Below are positions 18,125 to 25,151 of a stretch of DNA of 51,536 bases, piece by piece (position 1 is the first letter of the stretch; every line of letters starts with the position of its first letter). The notes beneath the pieces are model-generated. The model made no database searches and had not been told where the DNA came from. It was given only the letters and a program-made list of their open reading frames with translations. The position numbers were made by a program, and so were the translations under genes. The stretch is from contig JAADCR010000022.1 in assembly GCA_013154375.1 (NCBI GenBank), positions 1-51,536 on the forward strand. Reading direction: 5' to 3'. Source of the stretch: Aquificota bacterium. Lineage in GTDB: Bacteria > Aquificota > Aquificia > Aquificales > Aquificaceae.

Positions 18125-19270
18125 GTGAACGACGAGCTTGTAGCCGAGCTACGCAGGCTGGGCCTTTTTCCTAAAGGCCCCCTCGGTCTTCACCTGATAA
18201 CCGGAGACGACGGCTCGTTTTACCTCCGTGCCCACTACTTTATAGGCGTTTGGTGGCTTAAGGGCGGTAAGCAGTTCGTCCGCGTAAGGCCAAAATCGTT
18301 TAACGGTAAGTTCGTAAACGCCTCTAAGATGTTGTTGGAGATACTCACCGACCGCGAGGTGGCTAACGCTCCCGAGTTAAGTCAGGTATTTAAGGTAGAG
18401 CCCGACGAGCCGCTTATAAAGCTCGATGGACGGGACGAGCAGTTTCTTTTTTTTCTGCTAATTTACTACTTACGCTTGTTAAGCAAACTCGTAAAGAAGG
18501 GTCTTAAGAAAAGCTATGGCTTTATAGAGAAGGAACTAACTAGCCGTACGAAGGGCAAGCTTCTCGTCACGCCAACCTTAAGACGCTGCACTCTAAAAGG
18601 TCTCCCTTACAGGTCCGTCTGCCGTTACCCGGCTCTAACGGCAGATACGCTCGAGAACCGCATCCTTAAAGCCGCCCTTGTTTTAGCCTCCCAAAAGCTC
18701 CGGGACCTACGGGTGGCAGAAACGCTCGTTAGGTCCCTTAACCGCACTTTTGAAGCCGTATCGTTAACCCCCGTCTCAGAGACCGACTTTCTAAAGCTTA
18801 AACGCGCCCGGCTTTACCCCGAGTACGAAGAGGCCCTTAAGCTGGCCCGGCTCATTTTTTATCAGCTCGGCTACGACCCGCTTGCCAGCTCTACGGATTC
18901 CGCCATAACGGCCGTCCCGCCATATTCTATTAACTTACCCTTGCTTTTCGAGCTTTTCGTCTGGAAGAAACTAAAAGAGCGCTACCCCGGCCTCGTCCGT
19001 CGTAAGCCCCCTGCCGGCCAAGACGCGCCCGACTTTGTAGTAGAAGGCAGAGGCATAATAGACGCTAAGTACAAGTACGACGCCGAGCCTGACAGAAAAG
19101 ACGTATGCCAGCTTACGCGTTACGCAAGAAACGAAAATCTCCGTGCTTTTTTTGGCGGCGAGCCTAAGCTCTTTTTAGTCTACCCGAGCTTTAACGCCGA
19201 GACCGTAAAGCCGGTTAAGCTTTACCACGAGGTCTACCAGTGGCACCTCCCCGTCCCCTTTGTAGAATAA
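18125..19270 (+). CDS. mcrC: McrC-type nuclease subunit of a McrBC restriction system
   Basis: A 381-residue partner of the McrB motor. The N-terminal part is an all-beta/alpha stalk-like region. LPLLFELFVWKKLKE (about residue 280) and the C-terminal PD-(D/E)xK nuclease core follow: QDAPDFVVEG, then GIIDAKYKY with the D-x-K pair, then KDVCQLTRYA. The chosen start is GTG. The frame is open further upstream over the mcrB end but offers no ATG, GTG or TTG there. Thirty-eight bases separate the two genes. The stop lies only 4 bases before trpC, so the defence pair may share its transcript. It would cut DNA at modified sites if an unseen specificity determinant directs the complex. Confidence 0.85.
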   Translation: MNDELVAELRRLGLFPKGPLGLHLITGDDGSFYLRAHYFIGVWWLKGGKQFVRVRPKSFNGKFVNASKMLLEILTDREVANAPELSQVFKVEPDEPLIKLDGRDEQFLFFLLIYYLRLLSKLVKKGLKKSYGFIEKELTSRTKGKLLVTPTLRRCTLKGLPYRSVCRYPALTADTLENRILKAALVLASQKLRDLRVAETLVRSLNRTFEAVSLTPVSETDFLKLKRARLYPEYEEALKLARLIFYQLGYDPLASSTDSAITAVPPYSINLPLLFELFVWKKLKERYPGLVRRKPPAGQDAPDFVVEGRGIIDAKYKYDAEPDRKDVCQLTRYARNENLRAFFGGEPKLFLVYPSFNAETVKPVKLYHEVYQWHLPVPFVE

Positions 19271-19274
19271 ACCC

Positions 19275-20042
19275 ATGAGCTTCTTAGAGCGCGTACGCGA
19301 GCTAAAACTTAAAAGCCTAAACTTCAGTCCGGAGTACCTAAAGTTTTTAAAGCGGGAAGCTGAAAAGTGCGAGCCTAAGCCCTTCGAAGAGGCGCTTAAA
19401 GGTAAAGGAGTTAAGGTTATAGCCGAGGTTAAGAAGGCCTCGCCCTCGCTCGGTACCATTAAAGAGGTAGACCCTGCTAAACAGGCTAAGCTGTACGAGC
19501 AGGGCGGGGCGCGGGCCGTCTCGGTGCTTACCGAGAGCCGCTACTTTAACGGCTCGCTTGAGGACCTTAAGCGCGTCCGCGCCGCCGTAAGCCTGCCTGT
19601 CTTAAGAAAAGACTTTATAGTCAGCGAGCACGAGCTACTCGAGGCGCGCGCCTTCGGAGCCGACGCGGTGCTCCTTATAGTGGCCATGCTTACGCCCGAC
19701 GAGCTTAAGCACTTTATAAAAATGGCCTACGAGCTGGAGCTGACGCCTCTCGTAGAGGTCTTCTCGTTGGAAGAAGGCCTTAGGGCCTTAGAGGCGGGCG
19801 CCCGCGTTTTAGGCGTAAACAACCGCGACTTAAAAACGCTTAAGGTAGACCTCTCGGTGGGCGAGCGGCTCGTCCCGGCGCTAAAAGAGGCCGGAGCTCC
19901 CTTAGTGGTAGCCGAGAGCGGGATAGAGACGAAAGAAGACCTAAACAGACTTGCCCGAGCCGGAGCGGACGCCTTCTTAATAGGAACGGCCCTTATGAAG
20001 AGCGGCAACCCGTTAAAGAAGTTAAGAGAGCTTATACAATAG
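19275..20042 (+). CDS. trpC: Indole-3-glycerol-phosphate synthase
   Basis: A 255-residue TIM barrel of tryptophan biosynthesis that closes the indole ring. Key segments are IAEVKKASPSLG with the catalytic Lys of strand 1, VLRKDFIVSEHEL with the catalytic Lys of strand 3, LTPLVEVFSLEE, GVNNRDLKTLKVD and the phosphate-binding AESGIETKED and FLIGTALM. Length matches stand-alone trpC. It sits 4 bases after mcrC and 7 before the next gene, apart from other trp genes, as is common in Aquificota where tryptophan genes are dispersed. There is no strong Shine-Dalgarno before ATG. Confidence 0.96.
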   Translation: MSFLERVRELKLKSLNFSPEYLKFLKREAEKCEPKPFEEALKGKGVKVIAEVKKASPSLGTIKEVDPAKQAKLYEQGGARAVSVLTESRYFNGSLEDLKRVRAAVSLPVLRKDFIVSEHELLEARAFGADAVLLIVAMLTPDELKHFIKMAYELELTPLVEVFSLEEGLRALEAGARVLGVNNRDLKTLKVDLSVGERLVPALKEAGAPLVVAESGIETKEDLNRLARAGADAFLIGTALMKSGNPLKKLRELIQ

Positions 20043-20049
20043 TTCTGTC

Positions 20050-20850
20050 GTGCGCGTACTTCTCGTCGGTCTGGGCAACATGGGCCAGAAGTACCTAAGA
20101 AAGCTCCGTCAGATGGGCCTACAGCTCGTCCTCTGCGACGAAGAGCCTTCTAAAGAGCAGCTTGCCCTAAACGAGCCCTTTTACGCTTCCGTTGAGGCCG
20201 TAAGCGAGCCCGTCGATTGTGCCGTCGTAGCCGTAGACCCGGTCCACCACCCCGCCGTAGCTAAAGAGCTTCTAAAGCGCGGAGTGCGCGTCCTGCTCGA
20301 GAAGCCCCCCGCCGCCTCCTCGCGCGCCTTCCTGCCGCTCGTTAAAGAAGAAGGCCTTACCGTCTCGGAGATAGAGCTCTACTCGGTGCCCGTCCGCTCC
20401 TTCCCTCCCGTAGGCGTAAGGCGCATCTACGCCGAGCGGCTCGGCGCGGGCAGGGGGTACTTAAACCCCCTATGGGACCTCGCTTGGCACGACCTGTACG
20501 TCTTACAGCACCTGATAGGACCGGTAACGCTTAGAAGCGTTACAAAGCTTAAAGACGGGTACCTGCTTACGGGAGAGGCCGGGGGCGTACCCTTCGAGCT
20601 AAAGGTAGCGTGGGAGCACCCCGAGCCTAAGAGGTACTGGCTCGTAGAGGGCGAGAAGGAGCTCTACTTAGACTTTGCGCGCGAAGAGCTTTACGAGTCG
20701 GGAAGACTTTTAGCCAAGCGCGAAGAGGGTGACAAACTGTCGGAGATGCTTACCGAGTTTCTCGGCGGCAAGACCGTACCCGAGAGCCGGGAGCGCGCGC
20801 TTAACAACCTTATACTTTTAGAGTCTCTTGACGCTCCGCGTGGAGGATAA
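20050..20850 (+). CDS. Gfo/Idh/MocA-type NAD(P)-dependent oxidoreductase
   Basis: A 266-residue Rossmann-fold oxidoreductase starting with GTG. The dinucleotide-binding glycines are in VLLVGLGNMG (residues 3-12). The EKP motif, typical of the Gfo/Idh/MocA family for cofactor and substrate binding, is in VLLEKPPA. The C-terminal alpha/beta domain is short and contains WDLAWHDLYVL, with a candidate catalytic His. The family is about 330-380 residues, so this is a compact member. The substrate is probably a sugar or amino-acid derivative but cannot be named. The last 41 bases overlap the 3' end of the converging methyltransferase gene. Confidence 0.8.
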   Translation: MRVLLVGLGNMGQKYLRKLRQMGLQLVLCDEEPSKEQLALNEPFYASVEAVSEPVDCAVVAVDPVHHPAVAKELLKRGVRVLLEKPPAASSRAFLPLVKEEGLTVSEIELYSVPVRSFPPVGVRRIYAERLGAGRGYLNPLWDLAWHDLYVLQHLIGPVTLRSVTKLKDGYLLTGEAGGVPFELKVAWEHPEPKRYWLVEGEKELYLDFAREELYESGRLLAKREEGDKLSEMLTEFLGGKTVPESRERALNNLILLESLDAPRGG

Positions 20851-21487
20851 CGTTCTTAGGCGAGAGCACGTTCTCGTCTCTGACGGTTTTTACCTTAAAC
20901 TCGGGCCCCAAAAGGTTGGCCAGATGGAGGCACCACGCCTCGTAGAGCTTCCCTTCGTCTATTAACAAGCGGTAACGCTCGCGCGGAAACTCGCCCACGC
21001 AGCAGGGCATAAGCACCGCCGCCTTTACGTTGGGTGAGCGCTTAAAGACCTCCAGAAAGCGGACCGCGAGGTCCGTACAGAGGTGTATGCCCGCCATGAG
21101 CACCTTCGGGCCGGCCTCCCTTATAACCCGCTCGAACTCCTCGCTCATAATGTCCACCCTTTTAAACTCCACGTTCTTAAGACGCTCAAAGTGCGTCCGG
21201 TCCGCACTCTCGTCTATGTCCAGCGCTATAACCCTCGACCTCGGGTGCATGAGAGCGACAAAGGTGCTTAAAAACCCCTTCCCGCAGCCCACGTCCACCA
21301 CCGTAAACTCGGGGTCCTTTATAAGGTACCCTTTTAAACGACTCCTCACCGCGTAGGCCTCGGTTATCTCCTTCCAGAAGGTGTTTTTACGCCTCAGCTT
21401 GTGAAAAGGCTTACCCGGCTCGAACAGCTCAAAGAGCCTTAAGCTTCTGAAGGCTTGAACGTAGGCGTTGGGCTTGTACTCGCTCAT
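20810..21487 (-). CDS. SAM-dependent methyltransferase
   Basis: A 225-residue Rossmann-like methyltransferase. The SAM-binding glycine motif is VVDVGCGKGFLS near residue 64, and the acidic end of strand 2 is VIALDID near 88. The later segments GIHLCTDLAVRF and VLMPCCVGEF resemble the HLC...TD and PCC/CCH signatures of the TRM13/METTL25-like group, which modify RNA, so an RNA substrate is possible but unproven. The gene stands alone on its strand. An AT-rich stretch with TATCTT and TAATAT precedes the ATG. No catalytic assignment to a substrate can be made from sequence. Confidence 0.72.
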   Translation of the reverse strand: MSEYKPNAYVQAFRSLRLFELFEPGKPFHKLRRKNTFWKEITEAYAVRSRLKGYLIKDPEFTVVDVGCGKGFLSTFVALMHPRSRVIALDIDESADRTHFERLKNVEFKRVDIMSEEFERVIREAGPKVLMAGIHLCTDLAVRFLEVFKRSPNVKAAVLMPCCVGEFPRERYRLLIDEGKLYEAWCLHLANLLGPEFKVKTVRDENVLSPKNVILHAERQETLKV

Positions 21488-21535
21488 CAGGATATTAAGA
21501 TAAATATAACTACCTCAACGGAAAGGAGGTCTCCC

Positions 21536-22225
21536 ATGCTGTTAAACCTTGAGGTGCGTACCCAGCTTAAAGAGCTCGCCCAGAAGGAGTTTAAAGAGCC
21601 CGTTACGGTTAAGCTCTTCTCTCAGGCCATAGGGTGCGAGAGCTGCCAGACGGCCGAAGAGCTTCTAAAAGAGCTTAAAGAGGTCTTCCAGCAGGCCGTG
21701 GGCGAAGAGAAGTTTAAAGCCGAGATACTCTCCCCCTTTACCAACAGAGAAGAGGCCGAGCGCTACGGCGTGGACCGCGTCCCCACCTTCGTCATAGAAG
21801 GAGACAAAGACTACGGCATACGCTACGTAGGCCTTCCCGCAGGCCTCGAGTTTACCACGCTCGTAAACGGCATCTTCCACGTCTCGCAGAGAAAGCCCCA
21901 ACTCTCAGAAAAGACTTTAGAGCTTCTGAAGCAGATAGACGAGCCTATAGAGATATGGGTGTTCGTCACCCAGACGTGCGGCTACTGCCCTGCCGCCGCC
22001 GTCATGGCTTGGGACTTTGCTCTGGCCAGCGACTACATAACCTCCAAAGTCATAGACGCCAACGAGAACCCCGACCTTGCCCAGCAGTTTCAAGTCGTGG
22101 GCGTGCCCAAGATAGTCATAAACAAGGGCATGGCCGAGTTCGTGGGTGCCCAGCCCGAGAACGCCTTCTTAGGCTACGTCATGGCCGTTTACGAGCGGCT
22201 TAAGCAGCAGAAAGGCACTCAATGA
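21536..22225 (+). CDS. pdo: Protein disulfide oxidoreductase with two thioredoxin folds (PDO)
   Basis: A 229-residue cytoplasmic dithiol-disulfide oxidoreductase. It is built from two thioredoxin folds. The first active site is C34-E-S-C37 with cis-Pro in RVPTFVI; the second is C148-G-Y-C151 with cis-Pro in GVPKIVI. Such two-fold PDOs occur in hyperthermophilic archaea and in Aquifex and Thermus relatives, where they form and shuffle cytoplasmic protein disulfides. The ATG was chosen because AAAGGAGG lies 8 bases upstream; a frame extension 27 codons longer has no ribosome site and overlaps the divergent promoter. The stop overlaps the accD start as ATGA, so the genes are coupled. Confidence 0.9.
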   Translation: MLLNLEVRTQLKELAQKEFKEPVTVKLFSQAIGCESCQTAEELLKELKEVFQQAVGEEKFKAEILSPFTNREEAERYGVDRVPTFVIEGDKDYGIRYVGLPAGLEFTTLVNGIFHVSQRKPQLSEKTLELLKQIDEPIEIWVFVTQTCGYCPAAAVMAWDFALASDYITSKVIDANENPDLAQQFQVVGVPKIVINKGMAEFVGAQPENAFLGYVMAVYERLKQQKGTQ

Positions 22226-23058
22226 AGTTCCTCGACCGGTTTTTCAAAAAGCGCCGCGAGGAGGTCCTCTGGACCAAGTGCCCTTCGTGTAAAAGCCTTC
22301 TGTACGTACCCGACCTCGAGAAGAACCTAAAGGTGTGTCCTAACTGCGACTACCACTTCCCCCTCTCGGCCCGCGAGCGGATAAACTACACCCTCGACGA
22401 GGAGAACCCCGAGCTGCTCTTTGAAGAGGTGCTGCCCACCGACCCGCTCTCGTTTAAAGACACCAAAAGCTACAAGGACCGGCTAAAGCGCGCCCAAGAA
22501 GAGACGGACCTCACCGAGGCCATGGTGGTGGCCGAGGGCCACCTTCTGGGCCGGAAAGTCCTTCTGGCCGTTATGGACTTCAACTTTATAGGCGGGAGCA
22601 TGGGCTCGGTGGTAGGCGAGCGGTTCTTCCGCGCCTGCGAGCGGGCCGTCGAGACGAAGACCCCCCTCGTCTCCTTTGCCGCCTCGGGCGGCGCCCGCAT
22701 GCAGGAGGGGATACTCTCGCTCATGCAGATGGCCAAGACCACCTTCGGCGTCGGGCTTTTAAAGCGTTCGGGCATACCCTTTATAAGCGTCCTTACCAAC
22801 CCCACCATGGGGGGCGTCAGCGCAAGCTTCGCCTTTTTAGGCGACGTCGTTCTGGCCGAGCCGAAAGCCCTCATAGGCTTTGCCGGCCCGCGCGTTATAG
22901 AGCAGACGATTAAGCAGAAGCTGCCCGAAGGCTTCCAGACGGCGGAGTTTCTCCTCGAGAAAGGGCAGCTGGACATGGTGGTACACCGTAAGCAGATGAG
23001 AGAGACGCTGGCGCGTCTTTTAGACCAGCTTTACTACGGCGCAAGGTGTCCCGCCTGA
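22222..23058 (+). CDS. accD: Acetyl-CoA carboxylase carboxyltransferase beta subunit
   Basis: A 278-residue subunit that, with AccA, moves CO2 from carboxybiotin to acetyl-CoA to make malonyl-CoA for fatty acid synthesis. A zinc ribbon with C20, C23, C39 and C42 starts the protein. The carboxyltransferase fold follows, with conserved segments SFAASGGARMQEG, NPTMGGVSASFA and FAGPRVIEQTI. Length is normal. It is coupled to pdo upstream by an ATGA overlap and to mgtC downstream by a 13-base overlap. The other subunits are not in the window. Confidence 0.96.
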   Translation: MKFLDRFFKKRREEVLWTKCPSCKSLLYVPDLEKNLKVCPNCDYHFPLSARERINYTLDEENPELLFEEVLPTDPLSFKDTKSYKDRLKRAQEETDLTEAMVVAEGHLLGRKVLLAVMDFNFIGGSMGSVVGERFFRACERAVETKTPLVSFAASGGARMQEGILSLMQMAKTTFGVGLLKRSGIPFISVLTNPTMGGVSASFAFLGDVVLAEPKALIGFAGPRVIEQTIKQKLPEGFQTAEFLLEKGQLDMVVHRKQMRETLARLLDQLYYGARCPA

Positions 23059-23690
23059 TGGAGAGCTACCCCTTCCCGCTCTGGGAGGCCTTCTTAAGGA
23101 TAGCCTTGGCCGCGGGCGTGGGCGCACTCGTAGGGCTCGAGCGCGAGCGGCGGCGTCAGCCGGCGGGTCTAAGAACGCACGCCGTCCTCGCCGTAGGCTC
23201 GGCCGTAGTTACGCTCGTCTCGGTCTACACCGTTCACGCCTACGGCGGTCCCGGCGCCGACCCCTCGCGCATTATGGCACAGATAGTTAGCGGGATAGGC
23301 TTTTTAGGCGCGGGCGCCATACTCCGCTTCGGTACCACCGTAAAGGGCCTTACCACCGCCGCCAGCCTCTGGAGCACCGCCGGTTTAGGCATGGCCGTAG
23401 GCGTGGGCATGTACGCCACCGCCGCCTTCGCCCTCGCCGTCTTACTGGCTTTCCTGAGCTTGGTCAGCAAGATAGAGCGCGAGCTTATAAAAACCAAAGG
23501 CGCGCTGCTGGTAAAGGTAAAAACCGACGACCCGGAGGCGTTTTTAGCCTTCCTGCGCGAGCAGCTGCCCGAGGTACGGCTTAAGCGGCTATCTAAAGAA
23601 GACGGCTCCGTCGTTTTCTCTTTACCCAGAAAAGACTACGCAAAGCTCGAGGAGCTCGTCAAACGCGTAAAGGAGCTCGAGCTCCTCTAG
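23046..23690 (+). CDS. MgtC/SapB-family membrane protein
   Basis: A 214-residue inner-membrane protein. Four to five hydrophobic helices fill residues 10-140. The family hallmarks are ALVGLERERRRQPAGLRTHAVLAVG, the charged loop with G-L-E-R-E, and RIMAQIVSGIGFLGAGAIL. A soluble ACT-like domain (about 150-214) closes the protein. MgtC proteins affect magnesium and phosphate homeostasis and, in some species, F-ATPase; the transport activity itself is not established. It overlaps accD by 13 bases and converges with pth over 4 bases. Confidence 0.9.
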   Translation: MSRLMESYPFPLWEAFLRIALAAGVGALVGLERERRRQPAGLRTHAVLAVGSAVVTLVSVYTVHAYGGPGADPSRIMAQIVSGIGFLGAGAILRFGTTVKGLTTAASLWSTAGLGMAVGVGMYATAAFALAVLLAFLSLVSKIERELIKTKGALLVKVKTDDPEAFLAFLREQLPEVRLKRLSKEDGSVVFSLPRKDYAKLEELVKRVKELELL

Positions 23691-24259
23691 TCGGGCCTGT
23701 TACAGTACTCCATGGCCTCTTCGGGCGAGAGCTCGAGCGCCCGGGCTACGCAGCGGGCCGCTTTCTTAATAGCGGCTCTAAAGAGAAGCTCTTCCTCCCC
23801 CTCGGGCCTCGAGAGGACGAACTTAACTACGTCCTCCTTCTTTTTAGGCCGGCCTATACCTATCCTCACGCGCGGGAAGCCCTGCGTCCCGAGGTGCTTA
23901 ATGACCGACTCCACACCCTTGTGCCCGCCCGAGCTGCCCTTTAAGCGCATCCTCACCTGACCCGGCGGGAGGTCGAGGTCGTCGTAAACCAGAAGCAGCT
24001 CCTGAGGCTCTACTCCCAGCTCCTCGACGAGGTTCTCCACGGCCAGACCCGAGTTGTTCATGTAGGTCATGGGCTTGGCCAGATAGACCTCCCGGCCGGC
24101 TACGCGCGCTCTGTACAGGTGCGAGAGGGCTTCCTCAAAGGGCCCCTTGGCCCTTAAAAGACGGACGAGCTCGTCTACTACCTCAAAGCCCGCGTTGTGG
24201 CGCGTCCCCTCGTACTCCTTACCCGGGTTACCTAACCCTACGACCAGCTTAAGGGGCAT
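23687..24259 (-). CDS. pth: Peptidyl-tRNA hydrolase
   Basis: A 190-residue enzyme that frees tRNA from peptidyl-tRNA dropped by ribosomes. The catalytic His is H21 in EGTRHNAG, after the family start VVGLGNPG. N in MTYMNNSG, the Asp of VYDDLDLP and the GSSGGHKGVES loop complete the active-site set. Length is typical. It follows the rplY stop without a gap, the usual order in many bacteria. Confidence 0.95.
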   Translation of the reverse strand: MPLKLVVGLGNPGKEYEGTRHNAGFEVVDELVRLLRAKGPFEEALSHLYRARVAGREVYLAKPMTYMNNSGLAVENLVEELGVEPQELLLVYDDLDLPPGQVRMRLKGSSGGHKGVESVIKHLGTQGFPRVRIGIGRPKKKEDVVKFVLSRPEGEEELLFRAAIKKAARCVARALELSPEEAMEYCNRPD

Positions 24260-24865
24260 TCACGAGCTCTCTTGCGTACCCTCTTCCGTCTGCTCGGCTT
24301 GCTCCTCCTGAGGAGCCTCCTCTTCGGGCTCGTAGACGACGGCCACCGTCTCCTCGGGGTTGTCGAGAATCTTACACCCCTCAGGCGGCTTTATGTCGCG
24401 CACGTGGAGCGCCTCGCCGAGACCGAGACCGCTCACGTCTACGACAATCTTCTCGGGTATGTTGGCCGGCGGAGCCTTAATGGTAAGCGTGTGCATAACC
24501 GGCTCGAACGTACCGCCCGCTTCCACGCCCGCGGGCGTGCCCACGAACTCTATGGGCACCTCGACCTCAATCTCTTCAACGTTCGTAAGGTCGTACAGGT
24601 CTATGTGGATGGGGTTGTTACCCAGCCAGCCGAACTGGATGTCCTTAAGCTGACAGACCCTGACCTCGTCGCCGAGCTTAGCCTCTATCAGAAACGCCTC
24701 ACCGTGGGGCAGCTCCGCAAAGTCCTTTATCCTTATCCACGCGTGCCGGTTCTCCACGCCCTTACCGTAAATCTCGACCGGGAGCCAGCCCTCTCTCCTT
24801 CTCCTTTTAAGCTCGCTCTTTCTCCCCGGCTCGCGCGGGAAAAGCTCGACCTTTACGCGCTTCAT
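24260..24865 (-). CDS. rplY: Large ribosomal subunit protein bL25, general stress (CTC/TL5) form
   Basis: A 201-residue 5S-rRNA-binding protein of the long form. The N-terminal bL25 domain (about 1-90) carries basic residues for RNA contact. The C-terminal beta domain (about 95-180) and an acidic Gln/Glu-rich tail mark the CTC/TL5 type. The ATG at MKRVKVELFP was chosen because GGAGGAG sits just upstream. An 11-codon longer frame would start at TTG within the -10 region. A TATAAT -10 lies 24 bases before this ATG. It is followed directly by pth. Confidence 0.92.
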   Translation of the reverse strand: MKRVKVELFPREPGRKSELKRRRREGWLPVEIYGKGVENRHAWIRIKDFAELPHGEAFLIEAKLGDEVRVCQLKDIQFGWLGNNPIHIDLYDLTNVEEIEVEVPIEFVGTPAGVEAGGTFEPVMHTLTIKAPPANIPEKIVVDVSGLGLGEALHVRDIKPPEGCKILDNPEETVAVVYEPEEEAPQEEQAEQTEEGTQESS

Positions 24866-24889
24866 CTCTTCTCCTCCGAGAGCCTTTTT

Positions 24890-24924
24890 ATTATACAAAA
24901 AGACCGCACTCCGTGCGGTAAAAT
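24890..24924. promoter_or_regulatory. Back-to-back promoters around a 7-bp inverted repeat
   Basis: On the minus strand a perfect TATAAT (24890-24895) serves rplY. On the plus strand TAAAAT (24919-24924) lies 8 bases before the next gene's ATG. Between them ACCGCAC (24903-24909) and GTGCGGT (24913-24919) form an inverted repeat with a 3-base spacer, covering the expected -35 region of both. It may be an operator shared by the two directions. An RNA terminator role is less likely because no gene ends here. Confidence 0.5.
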
Positions 24925-24932
24925 CCTTCTAC

Positions 24933-25151
24933 ATGAAAATCCTTAAAAAGCTCTGGGGACTCCTCTCCCAGCTTCTGCTCCTTTACGGCTACTACCTCGT
25001 CTTTTTATTCTTCTTCGACACGAGCTACCGCCTCAGCTCGAGCTTCTTTCTTGCGTTTCTTTTAAGCCTGCTCGGCGTAGGCCTCGTGGCACTACTTACC
25101 GCCGCCTTCTGGTTTAAAGATAAAATACTTAGCAGGTTTAAAGATGCTTAA
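24933..25151 (+). CDS. Small two-helix membrane protein of unknown function
   Basis: A 72-residue protein with two hydrophobic segments, about 8-28 and 36-62, separated by DTSYRLSS, and basic residues at both ends, predicting both termini in the cytoplasm. I recognise no family. Its stop lies inside the start of the M16 protease gene (8-base overlap), so the two are coupled. It could help membrane targeting or assembly linked to the protease. The predicted transcript starts at or next to the ATG. Confidence 0.7.
   Translation: MKILKKLWGLLSQLLLLYGYYLVFLFFFDTSYRLSSSFFLAFLLSLLGVGLVALLTAAFWFKDKILSRFKDA

Noticed and set aside
16823-19274. McrBC region as a prophage or transposon
   Set aside because: No integrase, transposase, terminal repeats, tRNA target or phage structural genes are visible.
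21455-21535. A 27-codon N-terminal extension of the disulfide oxidoreductase
   Set aside because: The AAAGGAGG site and thioredoxin-fold homology both support the ATG at 21536, and the extension crosses the divergent promoter.
24903-24919. Hairpin near 24910 read as a transcription terminator
   Set aside because: No gene on either strand ends here; it lies between two divergent starts, so an operator is the better reading.
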